Source: Baaleninema simplex PCC 7105 (GTDB taxonomy: Bacteria; Cyanobacteriota; Cyanobacteriia; Cyanobacteriales; Geitlerinemataceae). Taken from it: DNA of 49,887 bases. Numbering within the stretch: position 1 is the stretch's first letter; every line of letters begins with the position of its first letter. The stretch is from contig NZ_KB235958.1 of NCBI RefSeq assembly GCF_000332355.1, positions 1,308,565 to 1,358,451 on the forward strand. The letters are read 5' to 3'. Shown here piece after piece: positions 18,191-26,654 of the stretch. Under the pieces are notes generated by a model. It saw only the letters and a program-made list of their open reading frames with translations. It was not told the origin of the DNA and did no database searches. A program made the translations under genes and the position numbers.

Positions 18191-18691
18191 ATGAGAACCT
18201 ATCGTGATTTTTTGATTCGGGATTGGACGCCAGGCGATCGCGATTTGGCTTCCCGCGTCATCGCCACAGTGTTAGCGGAGTACGGCTTACCCTGGGAACC
18301 GGACGATACCGATCGCGATTCCATTGAAGTCGAACGATTCTATCAAAATACCGGAGGTGCGTTTTGGGTCGTCGAACGCCACGGCGAAATTGTGGGAACG
18401 GCGGGATTTTACCCGATTTCTCGCGGCGATCGCGCCGTCGAACTCCGTAAAATGTACCTGCACCCCTCGGCTCGCGGCGTCGGATTGGGTAAATTTCTCC
18501 TTAAAGCAATCGAAACGGACATCGCCAACTGGGGATTCAAACAGATTTGGATTGAAACCGCCAGCGTTCTCGCTGAAGCAGTTAGGTTATACGAGAAATT
18601 CGGCTATCAACCGGCGACGGAAGTGGAAACACCACGCTGCGATCGCGCCTATGTGAAAACCCTCACCAACGCCGTCTCCTCGGAAGTTTAG
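18191..18691 (+). CDS. GNAT-family N-acetyltransferase
   Basis: 166 residues. GNAT motifs: FWVVERHGEIVGTAGFYPI (beta strands 2-4), VELRKMYLHPSARGVGLGKFLLKAIE with the acetyl-CoA pyrophosphate loop ARGVGLGKF, and IETASVLAEAVRLYEKFGYQPATEVE, the usual C-terminal motif B. The acceptor is unknown. Four bases separate it from ddl, implying translational coupling, but a link to cell-wall synthesis is only suggested by position. Codon usage and HIP1 sites match the neighbours. Confidence 0.88.
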   Translation: MRTYRDFLIRDWTPGDRDLASRVIATVLAEYGLPWEPDDTDRDSIEVERFYQNTGGAFWVVERHGEIVGTAGFYPISRGDRAVELRKMYLHPSARGVGLGKFLLKAIETDIANWGFKQIWIETASVLAEAVRLYEKFGYQPATEVETPRCDRAYVKTLTNAVSSEV

Positions 18692-18714
18692 GAATCCTAT
18701 CGCCGGGACGCGAT

Positions 18715-18752
18715 TCACCACAGAGACACAGAGAACACAGAGAATACAGAGG
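18715..18752. repeat. Dispersed CACAGAG-type repeat, copy 3
   Basis: TCACCACAGAGACACAGAGA then ACACAGAGAATACAGAGG, the longest of the three copies in this window, just downstream of the acetyltransferase gene. Confidence 0.7.
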
Positions 18753-18778
18753 TTTAGGACGTTTTTCCGAAAGAACTC

Positions 18779-18812
18779 AAAAAAAAACGGTTCGCTCTTG
18801 CAAACGAACCGT
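18779..18812 (-). terminator. Intrinsic terminator of the 54-residue membrane protein gene
   Basis: Stem ACGGTTCG (18787-18794) with CGAACCGT (18805-18812), followed on the reverse strand by eight or more T. It lies 125 bases beyond the stop codon at 18937 and supports transcription on that strand. Confidence 0.75.
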
Positions 18813-18936
18813 CTCCGTTTGTTCTATCCCAAAACTTGTCTGAAAGAACCCCGTTCCACTGTTGCGATCGAAACGAGAAACTCAATCTAACGAACCCAAC
18901 CGGAACGCCACGACGCCAGCATTCTGACTGAGTGGG

Positions 18937-19101
18937 TTAACGGACGCCAACGGTTTGACCTTGACGTTCTGGATTTCTATTTTGAAACCACGATGTTTCT
19001 TCCAACATCGGTAAAGCCACAGCTCCACCGAGTAGAAGGCTGATGAGCGTTAGCTTAAGCCAGTCAGCAGATGGACTCGTATACGTAGAATTCCCTTTCA
19101 T
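18937..19101 (-). CDS. Small single-span membrane protein, unknown
   Basis: 54 codons from ATG 19101 to TAA 18937-18939. The protein opens MKGNSTYTSPSADWLKLTLI, then one hydrophobic helix (LTLISLLLGGAVALPML), then a polar tail rich in Gln, Arg and Asn (EETSWFQNRNPERQGQTVGVR). I do not recognise the family. Size and topology resemble the small subunits of photosystems, cytochrome b6f or NDH-1, but no diagnostic motif is present. Support for a real gene: the reading frame has a sensible start, the membrane helix is unbroken, and a strong terminator on the same strand lies downstream (18779-18812). The 5' side abuts an IS right-end hairpin only 17 bases upstream, so its promoter may have been altered. 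Confidence 0.6.
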   Translation of the reverse strand: MKGNSTYTSPSADWLKLTLISLLLGGAVALPMLEETSWFQNRNPERQGQTVGVR

Positions 19102-19117
19102 CGAAAAATTTGGGTTG

Positions 19118-19146
19118 GAAACCCCGTCCTTCTAGGACGGCTTTAC
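19118..19146. repeat. IS200/IS605-type right-end stem-loop
   Basis: AAACCCCGTCC-TTCTA-GGACGGCTTT stem-loop. The same hairpin type stands alone at 2704-2729. It probably marks the end of a lost IS1341-type element placed just upstream of the TnpB relic. Confidence 0.55.
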
Positions 19147-19149
19147 AGT

Positions 19150-19452
19150 AGAATGAAATTGGTCAATGACCCACCCGAGACGATGGAGACAGAAAGCCTA
19201 ACTTCAAAGATTGCGGAATCCGCAACGGCGCAGAAAAATCGGTAGACCGGGAAAAGAGGATGGGGCAATGGGCAGTCCAACCCCTGAATCAACAAAGTAC
19301 ATCAAGATTTCTCCTTTGAGATTTCGACACATAAGGCGGTGGGACACACCGTTTCAGCCTGTGGAGCGAACGTAAGACTCGAAAGGCATTGCGATCTCGA
19401 GAGCTGTTGCGAAAAAACCGTTAAGGGACAGAAGCAGGAATCCAAGTCGTGA
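19150..19452 (+). pseudogene. Decayed TnpB C-terminal remnant
   Basis: In the frame ending at TGA 19450-19452 the sequence reads FEISTHKAVGHTVSACGANV and ends EKTVKGQKQESKS, the tail typical of cyanobacterial IS1341-type TnpB proteins (GHTVSACG, then VKGQKQESKS). Upstream the frame is broken by stops and only scattered similarity remains, so the gene is dead. It is followed at once by the element's right-end hairpin at 19461-19494. Confidence 0.65.
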
Positions 19453-19460
19453 GGTTTGGG

Positions 19461-19494
19461 AATCACCGCACTTCTAGGGCGGTGAGGATGTCAA
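19461..19494 (+). repeat. Right end of a TnpB-type element
   Basis: Stem CACCGC with GCGGTG around ACTTCTAGG, then the terminal bases GAGGATGTCAA (19484-19494). The same eleven bases end the TnpB relic at 44323-44333, which fixes this as the element boundary. Confidence 0.7.
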
Positions 19495-20041
19495 GACTCT
19501 TTCCTATATCCCATTGAGGACGCCAACGACGTCAATTTCAGCAATTCAGTCGTTAACCCTCCTCTCTCTTCAAAGCGGGTAGAAGTGACGCCTGAATGAC
19601 AGAGCGAACCGCCTGCCGCGCTTGAGTCGTGTTGCCTGGTGGATTTCTTTACGTAGAAATACGTAAATCTCTTTACTAGCTAGATTAGCTGAGAGAGATA
19701 GCTCTGTCAAGATTATTTTACGAAAAGCGCTCTTTACTGTTTTGTATCGAAAGTGGCTTTATACGATTTTTCAACCCTTTTCAATTGATTCTTGGGGTTT
19801 TTATAATTCAATCTAATTAAAATCTTAAAAATTGATTAAAATTTCTGGTATCGTAAAATCACGGAAGCCAAAGTGTCGGAAGCGCCCTTTGACCGAACGA
19901 TCGCTCGCGTCTTTCTCACTTCATTCTACGCAAAACCTCGCAAGTCGTGCGAGTGGACGCACGGAACGGAGACCGCTCGGGGATGCCGGAACCTGATATG
20001 GTAGCGATCTCCCTACTATCGACGTTGCCCGATCGAACGCT
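19495..20041. other. Intergenic region without recognised genes
   Basis: About 550 bases, partly strongly AT-rich (19640-19860). I see no ORF with coding character, no tRNA and no clear repeat. ACGTAGAAATACGT at about 19650 is a short palindrome. The promoter of the gene at 20042 should be here but cannot be placed. Confidence 0.5.
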
Positions 20042-20449
20042 GTGAAGTTTCCCCTCTCCAACAACTCGAGCGATCGCCTCGAATCTCTCAAAGCAGGCGT
20101 TCTCTGCGCGATCGCCGTGACTCTGACCCACCTTCCCCTGGCGTACACCACCCAAACCGACGCGATCGATCTCCTGTTGCGGATGGCGATCGTCGCCTTC
20201 AGTGGCGTTCTCTTCGGAATGACCTACCGCTACGCCGTACGTCGCGATCGTAACTCCCACCTCAAATCCGGTGTCGTTCTCGCCTTTGGGTTCGTGCGCG
20301 GTTTAGCTCAAATCGAAAACGCCATCGATCCCAGAGCGATCGAACTTTCCCTATTTCTCTATCCCCTCGAAAGCTTGGGACTCTTCGCGATCGCCGGACT
20401 CCTTCTCGACATCGCCCTCCAACGCCGTTGGATCGAACCGATGGGATGA
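20042..20449 (+). CDS. Conserved cyanobacterial membrane protein, unknown
   Basis: 135 residues from a GTG start at 20042 (first ATG would remove the first two helices). Four hydrophobic stretches: AGVLCAIAVTLTHLPLAY, LLLRMAIVAFSGVLFGMTYRYAV, GVVLAFGFVRGLAQIE and ESLGLFAIAGLLLDIALQ, separated by basic or polar loops. The pattern is known to me only as a conserved cyanobacterial hypothetical family. The ABC ATPase gene lies 101 bases downstream in the same direction; a four-helix protein of this size is not a typical ABC permease, so a functional link is unproven. Confidence 0.7.
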   Translation: MKFPLSNNSSDRLESLKAGVLCAIAVTLTHLPLAYTTQTDAIDLLLRMAIVAFSGVLFGMTYRYAVRRDRNSHLKSGVVLAFGFVRGLAQIENAIDPRAIELSLFLYPLESLGLFAIAGLLLDIALQRRWIEPMG

Positions 20450-20464
20450 TGAGACGATAATGAT

Positions 20465-20532
20465 GGGGCAGTGCGTGACGCGGTAACAGTTCATCGAGCG
20501 GATTTCAGTCAAATTTTCCGGCTGCGTCACAT
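20465..20532 (-). repeat. GTGCGTGACGCG inverted-repeat element, copy 1
   Basis: GGGGCAGTGCGTGACGCGGT at one side and CTGCGTCACATAG at the other, about 68 bases. It is related, in inverted orientation, to 24143-24216. It separates the membrane protein gene from the ABC ATPase gene. Confidence 0.6.
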
Positions 20533-20550
20533 AGATTATTCATCACCAAC

Positions 20551-21303
20551 ATGGAACTGCAACTCGAAAACGTCACCCTCACTGCATCCCTCGGAACGGA
20601 GACCCTCCTCGAAGATATCTCCTTCGAGGTCGATCGCGGCGATCGCGTTGCGCTGGTCGGCCCTTCAGGAGCGGGGAAATCTCTACTGTTGCGGCTTCTC
20701 AACCGCCTCAGCGATCCGAGTCGGGGAACGGTGCGCTTTCGCGATCGCGATATCCGCGAGATTCCCGTTCTCGAACTGCGGCGTCAAATCATCCTGGTTC
20801 TGCAAGAATCGAAACTGCTCGAGATGACCGTCGCCGAGGCGATCGCCTATCCCCTACAACTGCGCGGAACGAGCAAACCCCAAATCCAACAACGCGTCGA
20901 TACCTGGTGTCAGCGACTCCACATCCCGAGTGACTGGATGGGTAAAACAGAGTTACAACTCTCTGTCGGCCAGCGTCAACTGGTGGCGATCGCTCGCGCC
21001 TTAGTCACCGAACCCGCCGTTCTCCTCCTCGACGAACCCACCTCAGCCCTCGATGTCGGTCGCACGCACACCCTTTTACAAGTCCTCGCTGACATGGCTT
21101 CCCAGCTCGAGATCGCGATTATCATGGCGAACCACCAACTCGACACGGCGAAATCCTTCGCCAATCGTCTCCTCTATCTCGAACGAGGAAAACTGTCACA
21201 GGATCTCGACGCCGCAACCGCCGACTGGGACGAGATTCACCGCAGACTTCTCGAGGCCGAACGTCAAGTGGCGAAAGAATGGGACGATGAGACGATGGGA
21301 TGA
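20551..21303 (+). CDS. ABC transporter ATP-binding protein with LSVGQ signature
   Basis: 250 residues. Walker A GPSGAGKS (37-44), Q-loop VLQESKLLEMTVAEAIAYPLQLR, signature LSVGQRQLVAIARAL (137-151), Walker B VLLLDEPTSALD (157-168) and switch His in ANHQLDTAKSFANRLLYLERGKL. Domain layout is like the FetA/YbbL group of ATPases. The signature has Val in place of the first Gly of LSGGQ, a change tolerated in a few transporters. No permease or binding-protein gene adjoins, so this is an orphan subunit that must pair with a permease encoded elsewhere. The last residues (EWDDETMG) run into a repetitive GATGAGACGATGGGAT stretch and may be an extension created by it. Confidence 0.88.
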   Translation: MELQLENVTLTASLGTETLLEDISFEVDRGDRVALVGPSGAGKSLLLRLLNRLSDPSRGTVRFRDRDIREIPVLELRRQIILVLQESKLLEMTVAEAIAYPLQLRGTSKPQIQQRVDTWCQRLHIPSDWMGKTELQLSVGQRQLVAIARALVTEPAVLLLDEPTSALDVGRTHTLLQVLADMASQLEIAIIMANHQLDTAKSFANRLLYLERGKLSQDLDAATADWDEIHRRLLEAERQVAKEWDDETMG

Positions 21304-21317
21304 TGGGATGATGAGGC

Positions 21318-21380
21318 GAGATCCCCGAGATCTCTGAGGAGAGATCCCCGAGATCTTGGAGATGCTGGAGATCTCGAAAG
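21318..21380. repeat. GAGATCCCCGAGATCT tandem repeats
   Basis: Two direct copies of GAGATCCCCGAGATCT (from 21318 and from 21340) followed by a diverged palindrome CTTGGAGATGCTGGAGATC that resembles the CCGGCATCTTGGAGATGCCGG repeat family. It lies between the convergent ABC ATPase and kinase genes and might serve as a transcript end. Confidence 0.55.
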
Positions 21381-21383
21381 AGC

Positions 21384-22445
21384 TTAAAATAACTGCCAAT
21401 CGTGCGATCGCAACAGCTTTAACTGTTCCAACCGCTGCGTAAAATAACTATCGTCGAGACGGCTGTAGTTATGAAACGCCGCGTTCGTCAGCGCGATCGC
21501 CCAACTCCAAAAATGCGCCGCTTGCGTCAGCGGTTGCAACATCTCCACTTCCTTCTCTGCAAGCGGGGAAACGCTTTGATACCCTTCTAAAAACCCGTTG
21601 CGAATCCCTCTGCTAATTCCCGTCCGCAAAGCGATATGTAGGAATTTCGCCAGATCGAAGGCTCGCCAACCGTAGCCGCATTGATCGAAGTCGAACAGCG
21701 TCACGCCGCCGTCTGGGGTAAAATGCGCGTTACCGCTGTGGGGGTCGCCCCAACACACCACCCAGTACGGCTCGGTTTTCGGTAACGCCTGCAAACAGGA
21801 TTTGCTGTGGGCGATCGCCTCGTTGAGATAGTCGAGATCGCGAGGGCGATGTTGTAAAAACGGCGAAATCGTCTCGAACGAGCGATCGAATAAATATTCT
21901 TCGCACAAATCGTCCCGACGAAACGGCGTTTGAAACGACAGCGAGGCACAGTGCAACTTGGCTAAAATTTCCCCTAACTGGCGACTTTGAGCGACGTCGA
22001 GATCTCCGAGCGGAACTTCACCGTCAGCATAAACGAACAACGCGGCATACCGCTGACCTTCAGGAGCGTCGATCGTTACCGCAATTTGGTTGTCTGTCGT
22101 TTGCAACGGATGAGCGACGGGCAATCCTTGCTGTCGGAAAAAGTCGAGCAAATTTAATTCAAAATAAATATCGGCGGCCGAGCGCCAGTGATGGTGAGAC
22201 ACTCGCAAAATATAGGGGCGTTTTTCGGTTTTGACCAAGTAAACGTCGCTCAAACCCCGATGCCAAAAACAGCAAGACACCACTGGAGCGATGGCGTATT
22301 GCGATAGCACCTGCGACACGAGCGCCTCAACGGACAACGTTGAATAAATCGTAGGAAACACACCGGAAACAGGTTTGGAATGCTGGTTTCGGAACACAGA
22401 AATATCGCGCGATCGCCTTTCTCGAGGACTTCGATCGACTGGCAT
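21384..22445 (-). CDS. APH/RdoA-type phosphotransferase (protein-kinase-like)
   Basis: 353 residues from ATG 22445, preferred over ATG 22469 because AGGTGAG lies just upstream of it. Kinase-like features: CCFWHRGLSDVYLVKTEKRPYILRVSH (nucleotide-binding strands with the conserved Lys/Arg), a catalytic loop WVVCWGDPHSGNAHFTPDGG (HxD-type WGDPHSGN) and LFDFDQCGYGWRAFDLAKFLH (DFD metal-binding motif). This is the aminoglycoside-phosphotransferase/RdoA fold. Family members phosphorylate small molecules (homoserine, choline, antibiotics) or proteins (stress kinase SrkA); the substrate here cannot be told. Soluble, no signal peptide. Convergent with the ABC ATPase gene. Confidence 0.82.
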   Translation of the reverse strand: MPVDRSPRERRSRDISVFRNQHSKPVSGVFPTIYSTLSVEALVSQVLSQYAIAPVVSCCFWHRGLSDVYLVKTEKRPYILRVSHHHWRSAADIYFELNLLDFFRQQGLPVAHPLQTTDNQIAVTIDAPEGQRYAALFVYADGEVPLGDLDVAQSRQLGEILAKLHCASLSFQTPFRRDDLCEEYLFDRSFETISPFLQHRPRDLDYLNEAIAHSKSCLQALPKTEPYWVVCWGDPHSGNAHFTPDGGVTLFDFDQCGYGWRAFDLAKFLHIALRTGISRGIRNGFLEGYQSVSPLAEKEVEMLQPLTQAAHFWSWAIALTNAAFHNYSRLDDSYFTQRLEQLKLLRSHDWQLF

Positions 22446-22787
22446 CGTCTCACCTATTGGAGTTACCATAGCCCTTACCCTTTATCTTTACACTTTTTCT
22501 AGAAGCCTCCCGATCCCCTCGTTCGCATTCAACTGCGATTGCTGCCCACCTCCCCCCTCATTTGTCAAAATTTCAAGACATTGGCGATCGACGGGTTGTC
22601 TGAATGCGATCGCCTCCTTCGATCGAACCGATCGACAATTTTAATAGGTTGATTTTAGACCGTTAGCTGCCCGAACGTTCGACTTGTAGAGTGTATTTGT
22701 CAAAATTTATTAAAATTTTCGAGACGATCGAAATTCTTGACTTGAAACTGTTCGTTTTTTTACAGTTTTGGATCGCGTTTCATGCTT

Positions 22788-22793
22788 TATAAT
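22788..22793 (+). promoter_or_regulatory. Candidate -10 box upstream of mutY
   Basis: TATAAT within CATGCTTTATAATAGTTAGG, about 110 bases upstream of the proposed mutY start. A weak -35 (TTTGGA, 22767-22772) lies 15 bases further up. The 22446-22903 gap otherwise holds no gene that I can support. Confidence 0.4.
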
Positions 22794-22903
22794 AGTTAGG
22801 CGCATTATCAAAAATCTCAGTCCAAGCGATCGCGTTCCCGAAAATCTGTGGAATTCTCCGATACAATGACACCGGTTAAGCGAGTTCCACCGAGGACAAG
22901 ACG

Positions 22904-24001
22904 ATCTCGAATCTTCTCCCCACCCCCTTCAACAGCAGCGAAATCCAGCAGCTGCGGCGATCGCTCCTCAACTGGTACGATCGCCATGGTCGCGATCTGC
23001 CCTGGAGACGGGAACCGACGCCCTATCGCGTCTGGATTTCCGAGATCGTGCTGCAACAAACCCAAGTCAAAACCGCTCTTCCCTACTTCGATCGCTTGTT
23101 GCAGCAGTTCCCCAATATTGAAACCCTCGCCAACGCCGACATCCAGCACGTGTTAAAAGCGTGGCAAGGATTGGGATATTACGCCCGCGCCCGCAACCTG
23201 CACCGCGCCGCCCAACACATCCGCGATCGACACAACGGCGAATTTCCCCAGCACTACGACGACGTCATCGCTCTCCCCGGAATCGGACGCAGTACCGCAG
23301 GCGGAATCCTCAGTGGCGCATTTAACCAACCCGTCGCCATTCTCGACGGAAACGTCAAACGCGTCTTAGCGCGACTGACGGCTTTACCCGTTCCCCCCTC
23401 AAAAGCCGTAAAATCCCTGTGGGCGCTATCGGAAACCCTACTCGATCGCCAACGTCCTCGGGACTTCAACCAAGCGTTTATGGACTTAGGGGCGACCCTT
23501 TGCACCCCCCAAAATCCCGCCTGTTTGCTGTGTCCCTGGCGCGAATCCTGTCAAGCGTACAACTTAGATCTGCAATCGGAACTTCCCATGCGCGAAACCC
23601 GCAACCCCATCCCCCACAAACACATCGGCGTCGCCGTCATCGTCCGCGAAGACGGAAAAATCCTGATCGATCGTCGTCCACCCAAAGGGCTACTCGGCGG
23701 AATGTGGGAATTTCCCGGCGGAAAAATCGAACCCGACGAATCCGTCACCGACTGCATTCGCCGCGAAATCAAAGAAGAACTCGACATCGACATCGAAGTA
23801 GGCGAGCATATCATCACCGTCGAACACGCCTATACTCACTTCAAAGTTTCTCTCAACGTCTACCGCTGTCGTCACCTTTCCGGCGATCCCAAACCCCTCG
23901 AATGCGACGAAATTCGCTGGGTAACGCTGGACGAACTCGACGAGTATCCTTTTCCCAAAGCCAACGTGAAAATTATCGAAGCGTTGCGTCAAGCAGCGTA
24001 A
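22904..24001 (+). CDS. mutY: A/G-specific adenine glycosylase with C-terminal Nudix domain
   Basis: 365 residues if translation begins at ATC 22904. MutY hallmarks: NWYDRHGRDLPWRREPTPYRVWISEIVLQQTQV with the catalytic Glu in ISEIVLQQ, helix-hairpin-helix ALPGIGRSTAGGIL, catalytic Asp in AILDGNVKRV, and the [4Fe-4S] site C-x6-C-x2-C-x5-C (CTPQNPACLLCPWRESC). The C-terminus is a Nudix fold with a nearly complete box (GGKIEPDESVTDCIRREIKE then EL), as in MutT. It removes A opposite 8-oxoG. Start problem: the frame is closed by TAA at 22877-22879 and holds no ATG or TTG between it and the GTG at 23048, which lies past the catalytic Glu codon. GAGG at 22892-22895 is eight bases before ATC 22904, where homologous proteins begin, so an ATC start is the best guess. 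Confidence 0.88.
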   Translation: MSNLLPTPFNSSEIQQLRRSLLNWYDRHGRDLPWRREPTPYRVWISEIVLQQTQVKTALPYFDRLLQQFPNIETLANADIQHVLKAWQGLGYYARARNLHRAAQHIRDRHNGEFPQHYDDVIALPGIGRSTAGGILSGAFNQPVAILDGNVKRVLARLTALPVPPSKAVKSLWALSETLLDRQRPRDFNQAFMDLGATLCTPQNPACLLCPWRESCQAYNLDLQSELPMRETRNPIPHKHIGVAVIVREDGKILIDRRPPKGLLGGMWEFPGGKIEPDESVTDCIRREIKEELDIDIEVGEHIITVEHAYTHFKVSLNVYRCRHLSGDPKPLECDEIRWVTLDELDEYPFPKANVKIIEALRQAA

Positions 24002-24022
24002 CACCTTCGTCTCAAATTCCCT

Positions 24023-24056
24023 TCCGTAGAGGCATTTCATACAACGCCTCTACGGA
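24023..24056. repeat. CCGTAGAGGC palindromic repeat
   Basis: Perfect 11-base stem TCCGTAGAGGC with GCCTCTACGGA around a 12-base loop, 20 bases after mutY. This is a palindrome type seen widely between cyanobacterial genes; it may also act as a transcript-stabilising hairpin. Confidence 0.7.
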
Positions 24057-24070
24057 GTAAAAAACATTAA

Positions 24071-24109
24071 AAAACTACGCGATGTCGATCGAACATTTTG
24101 CGTAGTTTT
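24071..24109 (+). terminator. Possible intrinsic terminator after mutY
   Basis: Stem AAAACTACGC (24071-24080) with GCGTAGTTTT (24100-24109). The A and T runs at both sides would let it work in either direction. Confidence 0.6.
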
Positions 24110-24142
24110 ATCGAGTATTATCGAACATCCAACCCGAGAATC

Positions 24143-24216
24143 GTAGGGTGTGTGACGCGGGCAAAAAATGGGTCGAAGTCAGGTCAATAAACTGCTACCG
24201 CGTCACGCACCGCCCC
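24143..24216 (+). repeat. GTGCGTGACGCG inverted-repeat element, copy 2
   Basis: GTAGGGTGTGTGACGCGGG at the left and CCGCGTCACGCACCGCCCC at the right form a near-perfect inverted repeat around 32 bases. Related in reverse orientation to 20465-20532. Confidence 0.65.
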
Positions 24217-24259
24217 AACCGAGAGAGGGCGATAAACTGTCAACTGTCAACTGTTCTAT

Positions 24260-25444
24260 CTAGCGATCGACCGATCCCATAATCACGTCGATACTGCCCA
24301 AAATGGCCACGATATCCGCAACCTTAGCCCCCTTCAAAATATGAGGCAAAACCTGTAAGTTATTGAAGTCCGCCGGACGAATCTTAAAGCGCCACGGGAA
24401 GACATTATCGTTCCCCATAATAAACACGCCCAGTTCGCCTTTCCCAGACTCCAAGCGGACGTAATGTTCCCCGGACGGAATCTTAAACGTCGGCGGAATC
24501 CGTTTACCCATAAACTGGTAATCGGCATCGTTCCACTGAGACTTCGGACCTTCGGCCATCCGACGCGCTTCTAAATTCTCGAAGGGGCCGCCGGGAAGTT
24601 GCTTGAGAGCTTGACGGAGAATCTTCACCGACTCGCGCATCTCGCGAATCCGCACCAAATAGCGAGCGAAGCAATCCCCAGCCGTTTCGTAGTGAACGTC
24701 CCAATCCAGCTCGTCGTAGCACTCGTAACGATCGACTTTCCGCAAATCCCACTTCACCCCAGACGCGCGAAGCATCGGGCCCGACAGCCCCCAGTTAATG
24801 GCTTCCTCACGAGAAATAACGCCGATACCTTCAATACGGCGGCGGAAAATCGGGTTGTTGGTGATGAGTTTCTCGTACTCGTCCACCTTCGGATCGAAAT
24901 AATCGCAGAAATCCTCGCACTTATCGACCCAACCGTAGGGTAAATCCGCCGCAACGCCACCGATGCGGAAATAGTTATTGTTAATCAATCGCTGACCCGT
25001 CGCCGCTTCCCAGAGGTCGTAAATCAACTCCCGTTCGCGGAAAATATAGAAAAACGGCGTTTGAGCGCCCACGTCCGCCAAAAACGGACCGAGCCAGAGC
25101 AGGTGGTTGGCGATGCGGTTCAGCTCCAGCATGATGACGCGAATGTAGCTGGCGCGTTTGGGAACCTCGACCCCCGCCAGTTGCTCCGGTGCGTTGACCG
25201 TAATCGCCTCGTTAAACATTCCCGCCGCATAGTCCCAACGGCTAACATAGGGAACGAACATAACGTTCGTGCGGTTCTCGGCAATTTTCTCCATGCCTCG
25301 GTGGAGATAGCCGATAACGGGTTCGCAGTCGAGGACGTCTTCCCCGTCGAGGGTGACGATCAAGCGCAAAACGCCGTGCATTGAGGGGTGGTGCGGCCCC
25401 ATGTTCAGCACCATGGGTTCAGTTCGGGTTTCGATTTTAGGCAT
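24260..25444 (-). CDS. ndhH: NAD(P)H-quinone oxidoreductase subunit H
   Basis: 394 residues, exactly the usual size. [113 protein letters not shown] and the terminal [17 protein letters not shown] are the conserved 49-kDa/NuoD blocks. NdhH forms part of the quinone-binding site in the hydrophilic arm of thylakoid NDH-1, which serves respiration and cyclic electron flow. It is a single gene, divergent from rsmH with 104 bases between. Confidence 0.98.
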   Translation of the reverse strand: MPKIETRTEPMVLNMGPHHPSMHGVLRLIVTLDGEDVLDCEPVIGYLHRGMEKIAENRTNVMFVPYVSRWDYAAGMFNEAITVNAPEQLAGVEVPKRASYIRVIMLELNRIANHLLWLGPFLADVGAQTPFFYIFRERELIYDLWEAATGQRLINNNYFRIGGVAADLPYGWVDKCEDFCDYFDPKVDEYEKLITNNPIFRRRIEGIGVISREEAINWGLSGPMLRASGVKWDLRKVDRYECYDELDWDVHYETAGDCFARYLVRIREMRESVKILRQALKQLPGGPFENLEARRMAEGPKSQWNDADYQFMGKRIPPTFKIPSGEHYVRLESGKGELGVFIMGNDNVFPWRFKIRPADFNNLQVLPHILKGAKVADIVAILGSIDVIMGSVDR

Positions 25445-25548
25445 TTCAGCTATCGGTTATCCGTTTGATGGGTGTCAAAAAAAGCTGTTCGCTTGATGAC
25501 TGAATATGTATTTTTGTTTCGCCTTCTGTACATTATAGGGAGATCGGG

Positions 25549-26463
25549 TTGACTGACCTAGAAATATCTACTGACACTTCAGAAAACCGAGCGCGGTTTC
25601 TTCACGTTCCGGTTCTCGAACGAGAGACGATCGCCGCCTTGGCCGTGCGTCCTGGGGGACGGTATCTCGACGCCACCGTGGGGGCGGGAGGCCACGCGCG
25701 ATCGATTTTAGAAGCCGCACCAGAAACCCACGTGACCGCGATCGATCGCGACGACATGGCACTCGAGACGGCCAAAGCGAATTTAGCCGAATACGGCGAT
25801 CGCGTGACCTTTTGGCGGGGCAACTTTGCCGAATTTCCATACGACGACGAACGCTTCGACGGAATTTTAGCCGACTTGGGGGTCAGCTCCGGCCAGCTCG
25901 ACGTGGTCGAACGGGGGTTCAGCTTTCGTCGCGACGCCCCCCTCGACATGAGAATGGACCGACGCCAGGATTTGACCGCCGAAGAGATAATCAACCATTG
26001 GAACGAAACCGACTTGGCCGACGTGTTTTATCACTACGGCGAAGAACGTTTGTCGCGTCGTATCGCGCGAGCGATCGTCGAACGGCGGCCGTTTTATACT
26101 ACCGTCGCCCTCGCCGAAGCGATCGCCCGGAGTGTCCCCCGTCGCTATCGATATGGTAGAATTCACCCGGCAACCCGCGTATTTCAAGCGTTGAGGATTG
26201 CTGTAAACCGAGAGTTAGACAGCTTGGAAACGTGGCTCGAGCGAGCGCCTCGGGCGCTGAACGTTGGGGGGCGCATCGCCGCGATCGACTTTCACAGCCT
26301 GGAAGACCGCATCGTCAAACATCGCCTTCGGAACTGTCCCGACTTAAAGGTGCTGACGAAAAAGCCCATCGTTCCGCAACCCGAAGAACGCGCCGCCAAC
26401 CCTCGATCGCGTTCCGCCAAACTGCGGTTTGCCGAGCGCATTTCCCACGAGGGGCGATCGTAA
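25549..26463 (+). CDS. rsmH: 16S rRNA (cytosine-1402-N4)-methyltransferase
   Basis: 304 residues from TTG 25549, chosen because TAGGGAGA lies about ten bases upstream and the family N-terminus ([13 protein letters not shown]) follows at residue 19. Conserved blocks: [17 protein letters not shown] (SAM-binding), [84 protein letters not shown] and [14 protein letters not shown]. It methylates C1402 in the ribosomal P site. In many bacteria it heads the division/cell-wall cluster, which is absent here, as is usual in cyanobacteria. Confidence 0.97.
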   Translation: MTDLEISTDTSENRARFLHVPVLERETIAALAVRPGGRYLDATVGAGGHARSILEAAPETHVTAIDRDDMALETAKANLAEYGDRVTFWRGNFAEFPYDDERFDGILADLGVSSGQLDVVERGFSFRRDAPLDMRMDRRQDLTAEEIINHWNETDLADVFYHYGEERLSRRIARAIVERRPFYTTVALAEAIARSVPRRYRYGRIHPATRVFQALRIAVNRELDSLETWLERAPRALNVGGRIAAIDFHSLEDRIVKHRLRNCPDLKVLTKKPIVPQPEERAANPRSRSAKLRFAERISHEGRS

Positions 26464-26561
26464 GGACATAAAGGGAATATTGCTGAAAATCGATTCGCAG
26501 AAAAACCGGGGGTAAAAAATAGGGGAAGATACGGTCGATTTCTACAAAATCCTAAGGTACG

Positions 26562-26654
26562 ATGGCAAAGACGCGATCGCCGAATCCGGCCGCATCCTCA
26601 CCCCCACACGGAAGTCTAACCAACGAACTAGCCCGCGCACTGGAGATGGCATGA
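26562..26654 (+). CDS. Possible 30-residue leader ORF
   Basis: ATG 26562, preceded by CTAAGG, runs to a TGA that overlaps the start of the phosphatase gene (ATGGCATGAG). The product MAKTRSPNPAASSPPHGSLT plus ten residues is not recognised. The overlapping stop/start would couple translation, but the ORF could equally be chance. Confidence 0.25.
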   Translation: MAKTRSPNPAASSPPHGSLTNELARALEMA

